Shown here one piece after another: positions 54,781 through 63,131 of a stretch of 64,000 nucleotides of DNA; the stretch's first letter is position 1, and every line of letters begins with the position of its first letter. Both the position numbers and the translations under genes were made by a program. The stretch is from positions 124,001 to 188,000 of the forward strand of contig CAWKAP010000009.1 in assembly GCA_963847675.1 (NCBI GenBank), given 5' to 3'. The notes beneath the pieces were generated by a model. The model was given only the letters and a program-made list of their open reading frames with translations, was not told the origin of the DNA and did not search any database. The DNA comes from JADJWR01 sp963847675 (lineage in GTDB: Bacteria > Pseudomonadota > Gammaproteobacteria > Burkholderiales > Burkholderiaceae_F).

Positions 54781-56472
54781 TCACTGCAACGACAGCGCGC
54801 GCGAGAGCATGCCGCCGGACAGATTGCGAGCCGTGAACCCGTTCTGCAGCAGGATGCGCGTCGCATAGTAGGAGCGCTGCGCCGAGCGGCAGAACACCAG
54901 GATCTCGCGGTCGCGCGGCAGCTCGCCGAGGCGCGCCCGCAGCTGCGGCAGCGGAATGTTCACCGCGCCCGGCACGCTTTCCACCGCGAGCTCGACCGGA
55001 TGGCGCACGTCGAGCACGAACGCGCCCGGCGTGTCGTCCCAGTGCGCCAGCGGCATGTCGCCGCGCAGGACGTCGGCGGCGACCATGCCCGCGAAGTTGA
55101 CCGCATCCTTGGCGCTGCCGAACTGCGGCGCGTAGCACAGCTCGGCTTCCTCCAGGTCGTAGATGGTCGCGCCCATCTGGATCGCCACCGCCAGCGCGCT
55201 GATCCGCTTGTCGACGGCCGGGCCGTCCTCGCCGAGCGCCTGCGCCCCGAGCAGCCGACCGTCCGACTTGCGGAACAGCACCCGCAGTCCGAGCATCTTC
55301 GCCCCCGGGTAGTAGCCGGCGTGCGCATTCGGGGAGAGGTAGATCTTCTCGTAGTCCTTGTCGCCGAGCCTCTTGAGCGTCTTCTCGCTGACACCGGTCC
55401 AGGCCGCCGCTCCCCCGAACAGCCCGATGATCGACGTGCCCTGGGTGCCGCGAAAGCGCGAATTGCGTCCGGCGATCACGTCGGCGGCAATGCGTCCCTG
55501 CCGGTTGGCCGGACCGGCCAGCGCCACCAGGCTCCACTCGCCGGTCACGAAATCCTTGACCTCGATCGCATCGCCGACGGCGAAGATGTCCGGGTCGCTG
55601 GTGCGCATCTGCTCGTCGACGCGGATGCCCCCCCGCTCGCCGATCGCCAGCCCGGCCGCCTTGGCGAGCGTGGTGTCCGGCCGCACGCCGAGCGCCAGGA
55701 TCACGAGGTCGGCCGGGTAGACCTTGCCGGACTTCGCCTGCACTTCCAGCGCGCCGCCATCGACCTGCCTGAAGCCGGCGACCCCGTCATTGAGTGCGAG
55801 GCGGACGCCGTGCCGCTTCAGGTATTCCTCGACCAGGCGGGCGTACTCGCGGTCGAGCGGGGCCAGCACCTGGTCGAGCATCTCGAGCAGTGTCACCTCG
55901 AACCCGGCGTGGATCAGGTTCTCCGCCGTCTCGAGACCGATGAAGCCGCCGCCGATCACCACCGCACGACGCGTCGGCTTGACGAACTGGATCCCCGAGT
56001 AGTTGTACATCCCCGCCAGGAAACTCGTGCCCTTCTCGATCCATTCCCGGATCGCCCGCACGTCGGGCACGGTGCGCACCTGGAAGATGCCGGGCAGGTC
56101 GATGCCGGGCAGCGGCGGACGCACTGAGGATGCACCGGGCGACAGCACCAGCTTGTCGTAGGGCTGCGTCGTCAACTCGCCGGTGGCGACGTTGCGCAGT
56201 TGCACGGTCTTCGCCTTCGGGTCGACGGTGATCGCCTCGCAGTTCGTCCGCACATCGATCCCGAACACGCCGCGGAACATCTGCTCGCTCGCGACCAGCA
56301 GGCTCGATTCCTTCTCGATCACGCCCGAGATGTGATACGGCAGGCCGCAGTTCGCGTACGAGACGTACGGTCCGCGCTCCACCATCAGGATCTCGGCCTT
56401 CTCGTCCAATCTGCGTAGACGCGCCGCGCACGACGCACCACCCGCAACGCCACCGACAATCACGGCTTTCAT
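54781..56472 (-). CDS. CoA-disulfide reductase with C-terminal rhodanese domain
   Basis: FAD/NAD(P)H oxidoreductase that reduces CoA disulfides, CoA persulfides or similar, in the cytoplasm. The 563 residues begin with VIVGGVAGGASCAARLRRLD. The single redox cysteine is in YVSYANCGLPYHISG (Cys42, the CoADR/Npsr position). A second dinucleotide fold has VVIGGGFIGLETAENL, and the FAD block is PDIFAVGDAIEV. A rhodanese domain ends the chain with FCRSAQRSYYATRILL (active cysteine present). Such fusions handle sulfane sulfur. GAGAGGAAGA precedes ATG 56472. It is followed 23 bases on by the membrane-protein gene. Confidence 0.9.
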   Translation of the reverse strand: MKAVIVGGVAGGASCAARLRRLDEKAEILMVERGPYVSYANCGLPYHISGVIEKESSLLVASEQMFRGVFGIDVRTNCEAITVDPKAKTVQLRNVATGELTTQPYDKLVLSPGASSVRPPLPGIDLPGIFQVRTVPDVRAIREWIEKGTSFLAGMYNYSGIQFVKPTRRAVVIGGGFIGLETAENLIHAGFEVTLLEMLDQVLAPLDREYARLVEEYLKRHGVRLALNDGVAGFRQVDGGALEVQAKSGKVYPADLVILALGVRPDTTLAKAAGLAIGERGGIRVDEQMRTSDPDIFAVGDAIEVKDFVTGEWSLVALAGPANRQGRIAADVIAGRNSRFRGTQGTSIIGLFGGAAAWTGVSEKTLKRLGDKDYEKIYLSPNAHAGYYPGAKMLGLRVLFRKSDGRLLGAQALGEDGPAVDKRISALAVAIQMGATIYDLEEAELCYAPQFGSAKDAVNFAGMVAADVLRGDMPLAHWDDTPGAFVLDVRHPVELAVESVPGAVNIPLPQLRARLGELPRDREILVFCRSAQRSYYATRILLQNGFTARNLSGGMLSRALSLQ

Positions 56473-56548
56473 GTTCTTCCTCTCAACCGCCAGCCTCGCC
56501 GCCTGGTCGGCGACCGCTTGGCGAATCACAACACTGCGGCCTCATCAC

Positions 56549-57400
56549 TCACCGCCACGTCACGTCCAGCGGCTTGCGCACCGGGATCCGCCCGAAGGTC
56601 TCAGCGGGGTATCCGAGCAGGATCGTTCCGTACGACACAGTGCCTTCCGGCAGCCCGAGCATCTCGATCAACGGCGGATAGGCCTGCGCGGCCGTGTTGA
56701 TACCGCCGCTCCAGCTGCTGCCGAGGCCGAGGGCGTGCGCCGCCAGTTGCGCGTAGGCCAGGCCGATCGTCGCCGCCTGGGGCGCAGTGCGCTCGTTCTT
56801 CGGCGCCCAGGCCTGGATGAAGCACGGCGCACCTCGGGAAATCTGATCCTGGCCCGCGTCCCAGGCATTGGTGAAAAGCTCGAGCTTGGCCTCCTTGTAC
56901 ATCGCCGGGTTCGACTCCCGCACGCTCTTCATCCAGTCGATCGACATCTGGGCGACACGATGAACCTGCACGGGGTCGCTGACCACGACCCAGCGCACGA
57001 TCTGTCGGTTCGCGCCGTTCGGCGCGAAGCGCGCGACGTCCAGGCACTGCAGGATCTTTTCCTTCTCGACGGGCTTGTTGACGTAGACACGGACCGAGCG
57101 CCGCGAGACCAGGAATTGCCGCGCTTCATCCCAGGTCGGGATCAGGCGAACGTCGAGCGGCGCGCCTTCCTCGGGGTCCATCGCGCGCTGATGCATGGCC
57201 CCGGTAGGGCACACCGTCACGCAATGACCGCAGTCAATGCACAGGTTCCACGAGTTCGCCGTCGCGACAGGGAACTTGTCCTTGGTGATCAACCCGCCGG
57301 GGCAGGTCCGGATGCAGTTGCCGCAGCCTATGCATAGGCTCTCGTCGACCTTGATGATCGTGTCTTCAAACTTGTAGGCCGTGCTCAATGCGGTGTTCAT
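56549..57400 (-). CDS. Ferredoxin-nitroreductase fusion protein
   Basis: A 283-residue flavoprotein. Residues 20-75 carry two 4Fe-4S binding motifs, CIGCGNCIRTCP and CIDCGHCVTVCP. The rest is an FMN-dependent nitroreductase fold starting SRRSVRVYVNKPVEKEKI and including APNGANRQIVRWVVV. Electrons probably enter through the clusters and reduce an unknown substrate on FMN. AAAGGAG is 7 bases before ATG 57400. It sits between the CoA-disulfide reductase and enoyl-CoA hydratase genes. A role as a reductase for the DszB-like pathway is possible but unproven. Confidence 0.87.
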   Translation of the reverse strand: MNTALSTAYKFEDTIIKVDESLCIGCGNCIRTCPGGLITKDKFPVATANSWNLCIDCGHCVTVCPTGAMHQRAMDPEEGAPLDVRLIPTWDEARQFLVSRRSVRVYVNKPVEKEKILQCLDVARFAPNGANRQIVRWVVVSDPVQVHRVAQMSIDWMKSVRESNPAMYKEAKLELFTNAWDAGQDQISRGAPCFIQAWAPKNERTAPQAATIGLAYAQLAAHALGLGSSWSGGINTAAQAYPPLIEMLGLPEGTVSYGTILLGYPAETFGRIPVRKPLDVTWR

Positions 57401-57439
57401 CTCGATGCTCCTTTCGTGCCCGATGCGCTTCGGCACCGT

Positions 57440-58300
57440 TCAGAAATCGGGGTCCGGGAAAGTAGGCTCACGGCCTTCGTTGAAGGCACGGATGCCTTCG
57501 ACGCGATCCGGATGGACCACCGAGCGCCAGTGCGCTTCCATCATGATGGCGGCGGCCTGTTCGATCGGCTCGCCCTCGCCCATGAGCACGGCCCGCTTGA
57601 CCGCCTGGACCGCTGTCGGCGAATTGCTTGCGATCTCCTCCGCAATGCGCAGCACCTCATTCATCAACTCGGCGCGCGGATGCAGTTCGTTGACCATGCC
57701 GAGCCGGTGCGCTTCCTTTGCGGTGATCGGCTGGCCGGTCATCAGCATCTGCAGGGCTCGGCCCCGCGGCAACAGGCGCGGCAGCAGCACCGGCGAACCG
57801 CCGCCGGCGGACAGACCGACCATCGCTTCCGGCTGGCCGAACATGGCGTCGTCGGACGCGACGATGAAGTCGCAACTGATGGCGATTTCGCAGCCGCCGC
57901 CGTAGGCCATCCCGTGCACCGCGGCGATGACCGGCCGGCGCAGTTGCCGCAACGTGTAGAGCAGGCGATCGAAGACCTGGCGCTGCCGCAGCCACTCTTC
58001 CTTGGTCATGCTCTTGCGCTGGCGCAGGTCGCCGCCCACAGAGAAGGCGCGGTCGCCAGCTCCGGTGATGATTGCCACTCGCACGGTGGCACGCGCCGCG
58101 ATCGTCTCGAGTACCTCGATCAGACTCGCGGCCAGTTCGGTAGTGATCGCGTTGTCGGCATGGGGCCGGTTGAGCGTGACCACTGCCACGCGGCCGCCAG
58201 AAAGGTAGTCGACCAGCACAGGCTGGTCGGGCTCGGGGGCGTCGATCGGCGTGCGGTAGCCGATCCGCTGCATGCGGGTCGGTGCCTGTTCAGCGTTCAT
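57440..58300 (-). CDS. Enoyl-CoA hydratase/isomerase family protein
   Basis: Crotonase-fold enzyme of 286 residues acting on acyl-CoA thioesters in the cytoplasm. The two hydratase glutamates are both present: Glu138 in GGGCEIA and Glu158 in FGQPEAMVG. The oxyanion-hole segment is AFSVGGDLRQRK. Having both Glu residues suggests true hydratase activity rather than an isomerase-only role. It has an N-terminal 25-residue extension. It is 104 bases downstream of the DszB-like gene and ahead of the ferredoxin-nitroreductase gene. A CoA-thioester substrate fits the CoA-disulfide reductase nearby. Confidence 0.9.
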   Translation of the reverse strand: MNAEQAPTRMQRIGYRTPIDAPEPDQPVLVDYLSGGRVAVVTLNRPHADNAITTELAASLIEVLETIAARATVRVAIITGAGDRAFSVGGDLRQRKSMTKEEWLRQRQVFDRLLYTLRQLRRPVIAAVHGMAYGGGCEIAISCDFIVASDDAMFGQPEAMVGLSAGGGSPVLLPRLLPRGRALQMLMTGQPITAKEAHRLGMVNELHPRAELMNEVLRIAEEIASNSPTAVQAVKRAVLMGEGEPIEQAAAIMMEAHWRSVVHPDRVEGIRAFNEGREPTFPDPDF

Positions 58301-58404
58301 CTCGGGATTCCTTGTTCGCTCGACGGGCGCTGGGAGGGAGGGCTGCCGCTGCAGCCTTCCCTGCTCTTCCACGCCCCAACGGTTCGAAGGGGCCCAGTGC
58401 AGGC

Positions 58405-59635
58405 TCAACCCAGCCGCAGCGAGGTCGACTCCGGAAGCTTGTCCCCGGTCACCTTCTTCCAGCGCTGCTCGAGCAGCTCCTTGGCTGCCATCTCGAGGAA
58501 CTCCGGCGCGGCCCACTTGTGCACGTCGAAGTCGTTCTTGATGTAGCCGTGGCTGAGCATGAAGTCCTTCCCGATCTCGACCGAAACCAGGTTCTGCGGC
58601 GACAGGTTGGGCACGAGGTCCATGTCCTCGATGCCCCGGAAGGTATGTTCGACATCCAGGTAGAAGGTCTGCCGGTCGAGGATCGCCGCCGCGGCATGCT
58701 TGTGCTCGTTGGCCCAGCGTCCGACCCTGATCATGCCCTTCATGTAGGCGACGACGAGCTCGGGGTGCTGTTCGGCCATCTCCGCGCTGCATGTGATGGC
58801 GGCGGGGATGTTGGCCACCTGCAGCGTCCAGTCCGGATGCCAGCGACAAGTCCTCGATCGCCTTGAACTTGCCGGTCGCCTCCGACAGTTGCTGCAACGG
58901 CTTGCTCTGCGTATAGCAGGCATCGATGATGCCTTTCTCCAGCGCAGTCTCCAGCGGACGGAAGGCGAGGTCATGCTTGTGGTCGCGATGCAGCCACAGG
59001 TCGGACGGGTTCTCCATCGGCTCCAGCATCTTGGGATCGTTGTACCAGTCGTCCGGGTAGGGGAACTCGACGATCTCCACGTCGTCCATCGTCATGCCGT
59101 TGATCCGCAGCATCAGTTCGATTCCCTGATGCTCCTGGATGCGCCACCAGTCGTTCTTGATGGTGTTGAGGCTCTTCGACAGGCCGATCTTCTTGCCCTT
59201 CAGTTCGGCCATCCGGTAGATATCGTCCCGGGCGCGCACCATCATGCAGCCGCCTTCGTGCGGTGCGTGGGTCACCCCCAGCAGCCGGGTCCGGCGGATT
59301 TCCGCATGAACGTGGATGGGAGGAAACAACCCGCCGAAGCGGATGATGTTGTCGAGGTTGTGGATGTAGTGCGGGTAATAGTCGTTCGCGCGCGTGGAGC
59401 GGAAGTAGGCGTACTTCACGCCGAGCTTCGCGAACTCCTCCCGGGTCCAGCCCAGCTCCTGGTCGACATTGCTGGCGGAGATCAGCGGGCAGTTCGTGTA
59501 CCAGACCTCTTTCCAGCTCAACGGGACTGTGCTGAATTTCGCAGCGGTCTTGCCGGCGGCGGGACTCGGTTTCTCCGGGGCCGACTTGCTCCCTTGGGCG
59601 TGCATGGTCTTCTTTGCTGCTTGCTTGGTCTTCAT
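58405..59635 (-). pseudogene. DszB-like sulfinate desulfinase (binding-protein fold), one frameshift
   Basis: About 409 residues after repair. The fold and length match NMT1/SBP-like proteins, but there is no signal peptide: the N-terminus is a Lys/Ala/Pro-rich tail. The DszB catalytic set is conserved: Cys49 in WYTNCPLIS, His89 in YYPHYIHN and Arg99 in IIRFGGLFPP. His and Arg are ten residues apart, as in DszB (Cys27, His60, Arg70). The RTRLLG and WAAPEFL blocks also match DszB as I recall it. Hence a cytoplasmic enzyme releasing sulfite from an aryl- or alkyl-sulfinate is likely; the substrate is unknown. One extra base near 58843 shifts the frame between IEDLS and WHPDWTLQVANIP; the rest is intact. 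AAAGGAG precedes ATG 59635. It is first in the minus-strand run. Confidence 0.75.
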
Positions 59636-59710
59636 TGAATCGCTCCTTTGTCTCGCGTCGTGATGATGTTTCAGGTCCGTGCTGGACGCTGCGCAATTCA
59701 GGGCATCGGC

Positions 59711-59726
59711 TGTCCATTTCGGGACA
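59711..59726. promoter_or_regulatory. Inverted repeat between araC-type gene and desulfinase gene
   Basis: TGTCC-ATTTCG-GGACA: perfect five-base arms, six-base spacer, in the 140-base divergent region. It is 50 bases before the regulator start and 76 bases before the desulfinase start, a fitting place for an operator. Confidence 0.45.
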
Positions 59727-59775
59727 ACTTGGTTACGATTTCCGCTTTCGATTACGCGAGCAACGAATCGGCGAT

Positions 59776-60813
59776 ATGGCAGCGCGCAGGCCACGGCCGC
59801 GAGCCCCGCGAGCGATGGTTCGCATCGGTCCTACGATGGCGCTGCCCGCGGTGCTTCGCAGCTTGGGCGCGGACCCTGCCAAAGTTTTGCCTGAAGTCGG
59901 CGTCGACCTCGATCTTTTCGACGACCCCGGCAACCTGATCTCCTTCGAGGCACGGGGCCGCCTGTTGGCGCACTGCGCGGCTCGAACCGCTTGCCCGCAT
60001 TTCGGACTCCTCGTCGGCCAGCAGGCTGGCCTGCACTCTTTCGGGTTCGTGGGTCTCCTGGCGAGATGCTCGCCTGACGCGGGGACCGCTCTGCGCAGCC
60101 TCAGCCGGTACTTGCATCTGCATGTTCGCGGCGCGGTGACGACGCTATCGGAGCAGGCCGACCTGGCGATGCTGAGCTATGAGATCTATCAACCGCTGGC
60201 CGAGGGCAGCGGGCAATTGGCGGATGGCGCAATCGCCGCGAGCTGCAACATCATGCGCGAGTTGTGCGGCCCCGAATGGTTGCCCATCGAAGTGCAGTTT
60301 GCCCACCGCCGGCCGGAGGACGTGGGGCCGTTCCGCCACGCCTTCGGCGTTCCGCTGCGATTCGACGCCGAGCAGAACGCGGTTGTGTTCTCCGCCGCGT
60401 GGTTGACGCGTCGTTTGCCCGAGGCCGATCCCGAACTGCGGCGCCTGCTGCAAGAGCAGATCGACAAACTCGAGGTGCGGCACGGCAGGAACTTCCCGGA
60501 ACAGGTCCGCGGCGTGTTGCGACACTCAATCGTGATGGGTCAATCCACAGCGGACGAGGTCGCCGCCGTCTTCTCGATGCACAGGCGCACGCTGAATCGG
60601 CACCTGAATACCTTCGGCACGAGCTTTCAAGACCTCGTGGACGAGATCCGCTTCGAAGTCGCCCGGCAGATGCTCGAGGAGTCTGCGATGGAAATAGCCC
60701 AGCTTGCCGTGTTGCTCGACTACGCCAGTACGAGCGCCTTCACACGGGCGTTCCGGCGCTGGAGCGGCACCACACCCGCCCAATGGCGCGCAAGCATGAG
60801 GGACACTGTGTAG
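59776..60813 (+). CDS. AraC family transcriptional regulator
   Basis: A 345-residue regulator. The N-terminal two thirds resemble the arabinose-binding-type domain of the OruR/ArgR-like AraC group (FEARGRLLAHCAARTACPHFGLLVGQ). The C-terminal HTH pair contains DEVAAVFSMHRRTLNRHLN and LAVLLDYASTSAFTRAFRRWSG. I use ATG 59776 (MAARRPRPRAP); an earlier TTG/ATG would read through the intergenic region. It is divergent from the desulfinase gene with a 140-base spacer, so it is likely the activator of the minus-strand operon. The effector could be the organosulfur substrate; that is inference. Confidence 0.88.
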   Translation: MAARRPRPRAPRAMVRIGPTMALPAVLRSLGADPAKVLPEVGVDLDLFDDPGNLISFEARGRLLAHCAARTACPHFGLLVGQQAGLHSFGFVGLLARCSPDAGTALRSLSRYLHLHVRGAVTTLSEQADLAMLSYEIYQPLAEGSGQLADGAIAASCNIMRELCGPEWLPIEVQFAHRRPEDVGPFRHAFGVPLRFDAEQNAVVFSAAWLTRRLPEADPELRRLLQEQIDKLEVRHGRNFPEQVRGVLRHSIVMGQSTADEVAAVFSMHRRTLNRHLNTFGTSFQDLVDEIRFEVARQMLEESAMEIAQLAVLLDYASTSAFTRAFRRWSGTTPAQWRASMRDTV

Positions 60814-60980
60814 GAGTGCGCGTGACTGCAGCGCTTGTCCGGAAATTCTTCCTGATCGGATCGACAGACTGATTGGGCATCGAATCCGGTTTCTCGACAG
60901 GCGCCGCCTCGAGAATCTCGGGCGCGGCGCTCGCTACGTCCGATGCCGGCCCGCGTGGCCGACGCACATCCGGAAACGAC

Positions 60981-61002
60981 AGAGGGCGCCGCGGCGCCCT
61001 CT
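60981..61002. terminator. 22-base perfect palindrome after ppiC
   Basis: A perfect inverted repeat with arms AGAGGGCGCC / GGCGCCCTCT around central GC, 25 bases beyond the repaired ppiC stop. On the minus strand it is followed by GTCGTTTCC, a weak T-tract, and probably terminates the bolA-ppiC direction. Confidence 0.55.
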
Positions 61003-61027
61003 GCTCGGTAGGCGAAGCTGAACTCCG

Positions 61028-61796
61028 CTACTGGATCTTCGCGCCCTTGCGCAACTGCTCGGCGAAAGCCGGCCACGCGCTGCTGCTGCAGCGCCTCGCG
61101 GATCTGCGGCGCGACCTGCTCGAGCGGCGGGAACTGCGCCTCGCGGACGTCGTCGACGCGGATCACGTGCCAGCCGAACTGCGACTGCACTGGCGTCTCG
61201 GTCATCTGGCCCTTGTCGAGCTTGACCATCGCGTCGGAAAATGGCTTGACGTAGTTGCCCGGGCCCGCCCAGTCGAGTTCGCCGCCGCGCTGCGCGGAGC
61301 CGGGGTCCTTCGACTTCTTGGCCAGATCCTCGAACTTGGCGCCCTTCTTCAGCTGCGCAGTGATGTCCTTCGCCTCGGCTTCCGACTCGACCAGGATGTG
61401 GCGCGCCTTGTACTCCTTGCTGCCCGTGGCCTTGTTCTGCTCGTCGTAGGCGGCCTTGATCTGCGCGTCGGTAACGGGGTTCTTGGCCAGCTCGTCGCGC
61501 ATCAGCGCCTGGATCAGCGCGTTCTGGCGCTGCACGTCGAGCTGGAACTTGACCTCCGGCTTCTCGGCAAGTCCGCGCTTCTGCACTTCCTGCATGAAGA
61601 TCTCGCGCTGGATGAGCTGCTCCTTGATCTGCGAACGCAGCTGCGGCGAGTCCTGCTGGCCTTGCTTCTTGAGCTGCTCGATCCAGGCGTCTTCGCGCGC
61701 CTTGGGAATCGGCTTGCCGTTGATCGTCGCGATGTTCTGCGCAAACACTGCGCCGCTCGCGACCATGAGTGCCGTAAAGGCGACAACTCGCAACAT
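61028..61796 (-). pseudogene. Periplasmic parvulin-type peptidyl-prolyl isomerase, 3' frameshift
   Basis: Secreted foldase of 255 residues when repaired. The signal peptide is LRVVAFTALMVASGAVFAQ. A SurA/PrsA-like N-terminal region follows, and then a PpiC domain (EYKARHILVESEAEAKDI ... PGSAQRGGELDWAGPGNYVKPFSDAM). In the given frame the C-terminus becomes GFRRAVAQGREDP and runs on for about 100 unrelated residues. With one T fewer in the CTTTC near 61064-61068 it reads FAEQLRKGAKIQ-stop, the usual ending of this family. It follows bolA by four bases. The gene is probably functional in the organism. Confidence 0.85.
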
Positions 61797-61800
61797 GACT

Positions 61801-62100
61801 TTACTTTCCTGAAAGGGGAGGGGAGGCGACGCCTGCTTCTTCCGGCGTCTGCAGGACCATGGTCAGCGCATGGATCTCGCGCTGCATCAAATCGCCGGCC
61901 GCATCATACACAAGGCGATGGCGGGCCAGCCGCGGCAGGCCGGCAAACCGCTCGCTGACGAGCCGCAGTCGGTAGTGGCCGCCGCCGCTCTTCGCGCCCG
62001 CGTGGCCGGCATGCAGCGCGCTTTCGTCTTCGATCTCGACGGCGCAGGGACGCAGCGGCTGCAGCCGCTCGCGCAGGCGGTCGGCCGTGCCTTCAGGCAT
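61801..62100 (-). CDS. BolA family protein
   Basis: A 99-residue protein of the BolA/IbaG type that partners monothiol glutaredoxins in iron-sulfur handling. It keeps the family's helix-turn region GGGHYRLRLVSERFAGLPRLARHRLVYDA (seen in parts) and the invariant His in the final loop (EIHALTM). It overlaps the yciB 3' end by eight bases and precedes ppiC, the usual betaproteobacterial order. Confidence 0.87.
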   Translation of the reverse strand: MPEGTADRLRERLQPLRPCAVEIEDESALHAGHAGAKSGGGHYRLRLVSERFAGLPRLARHRLVYDAAGDLMQREIHALTMVLQTPEEAGVASPPLSGK

Positions 62101-62719
62101 CGGGGGCCTCCTTGACGTGCTGCGACAGCCAGACGCCGACGACGACGACGAACGCGAGGGTCAGCCCCATGAGACCGAACAGCTTGAAGTTGACCCAGGC
62201 GTCGGTGGAGAAGCTGTAGGCGACGAACAGGTTGGCGACGGCCAGCAGCGCGAAGAAGCCGCTCCACAGCCACAGCAGACGCTCCCAGACCGGATCGGGC
62301 AGCTCGATCTGCCGGCCGAGAATCGTGCGCACGAAGTTGCGCTGCCAGAAGAGGCGTCCGCCCACCAGAGCACCGGCGAACAGCAGGTACAGGATCGTCG
62401 GTTTCCACTTGATGAAGGTCTCGTCGTTGAGCCAGATCGTTGCGCCGCCGAAGACGATGATCACCCCCACCGAGACCCACAGCATCGGCTCGACGCGCCT
62501 GCCGCGCGCCAGCAGCCAGCCGACCTGGGCGAGCGAGGCGACGATCGCGACTGCGGTGGCGAGCAGGATCGGCGCCTGCGCGTCGCTCACCGCGCCGCTG
62601 GCGATCAACGCGCCGAGCCAGGACGAGGCGAGCTGGCCGGCCTCGTGCGGAAACGACGTGCCGAGCTTGTAGGCGACGAAGAAGAGGATGACCGGAAACA
62701 GGTCGAACAGCAGCTTCAT
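62093..62719 (-). CDS. yciB: Inner-membrane septation protein YciB (IspA/IspZ family)
   Basis: A 208-residue membrane protein with five to six helices, implicated in envelope integrity and division in E. coli and Shigella. It opens MKLLFDLFPVILFFVAYKLG and contains the family block NDETFIKWKPTILYLLFAGALVGG, read in parts, followed by WSGFFALLAVANLFVAYSFSTDAWVNFK (in parts). The start overlaps the msrB stop (ATGA). Confidence 0.93.
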   Translation of the reverse strand: MKLLFDLFPVILFFVAYKLGTSFPHEAGQLASSWLGALIASGAVSDAQAPILLATAVAIVASLAQVGWLLARGRRVEPMLWVSVGVIIVFGGATIWLNDETFIKWKPTILYLLFAGALVGGRLFWQRNFVRTILGRQIELPDPVWERLLWLWSGFFALLAVANLFVAYSFSTDAWVNFKLFGLMGLTLAFVVVVGVWLSQHVKEAPDA

Positions 62720-63126
62720 CGGCTCTTTCCGGCGTCGAGCGGCTCGAACGTGAGCGAAGCCGAGTTGATGCAATAGCGCAGGCCGGTCGGCGGCGGCCCG
62801 TCGTCGAACACGTGGCCGAGGTGCGCGTCGCAGACGTTGCACAGGATCTCGGTGCGCACCATGCCGTGGCTGTGGTCGGGCTCCTCGCGCACGTTCGCCC
62901 GCTCGATCGGCTCGAAGTAGCTCGGCCAGCCGCAACCGGAGTCGAACTTCGTGTCGGACGCGAACAGCGGCGTGCCGCAGCAGACGCAGCGGTAGACGCC
63001 CGCCGCCTTGTGATTCCAGTAGCGACCGGTGTAGGCCGGCTCGGTCGCCTTCTGCCGTGTCACGGCGTAGGAGGTCGTCGACAGCTGGTCGCGCCACTCG
63101 GCTTCGGTTTTGCTGATCTTGGTCAT
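62716..63126 (-). CDS. msrB: Peptide methionine-(R)-S-oxide reductase MsrB
   Basis: Repairs methionine-R-sulfoxide in proteins. 136 residues. Zinc ligands Cys47, Cys50, Cys96 and Cys99 sit in CVCCGTP and CNVCDAHLG; the catalytic Cys119 is in GLRYCINSASL; a candidate resolving cysteine is in SGCGWPSY (Cys65). Start ATG 63126 gives MTKISKTEAEWRDQL; it lies just after the selO stop. Coupled to yciB. Confidence 0.95.
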   Translation of the reverse strand: MTKISKTEAEWRDQLSTTSYAVTRQKATEPAYTGRYWNHKAAGVYRCVCCGTPLFASDTKFDSGCGWPSYFEPIERANVREEPDHSHGMVRTEILCNVCDAHLGHVFDDGPPPTGLRYCINSASLTFEPLDAGKSR

Positions 63127-63131
63127 CGCGG

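Noticed and set aside
58405..59635. The DszB-like gene as a standard NMT1-type ABC substrate-binding protein
   Set aside because: There is no signal peptide or lipobox, no permease or ATPase gene nearby, and a catalytic Cys-His-Arg set is kept.
60720..61027. The run-on C-terminus of the ppiC frame as a real 100-residue extension
   Set aside because: It is antisense to the AraC gene and the usual ending FAEQLRKGAKIQ is present one frame over.
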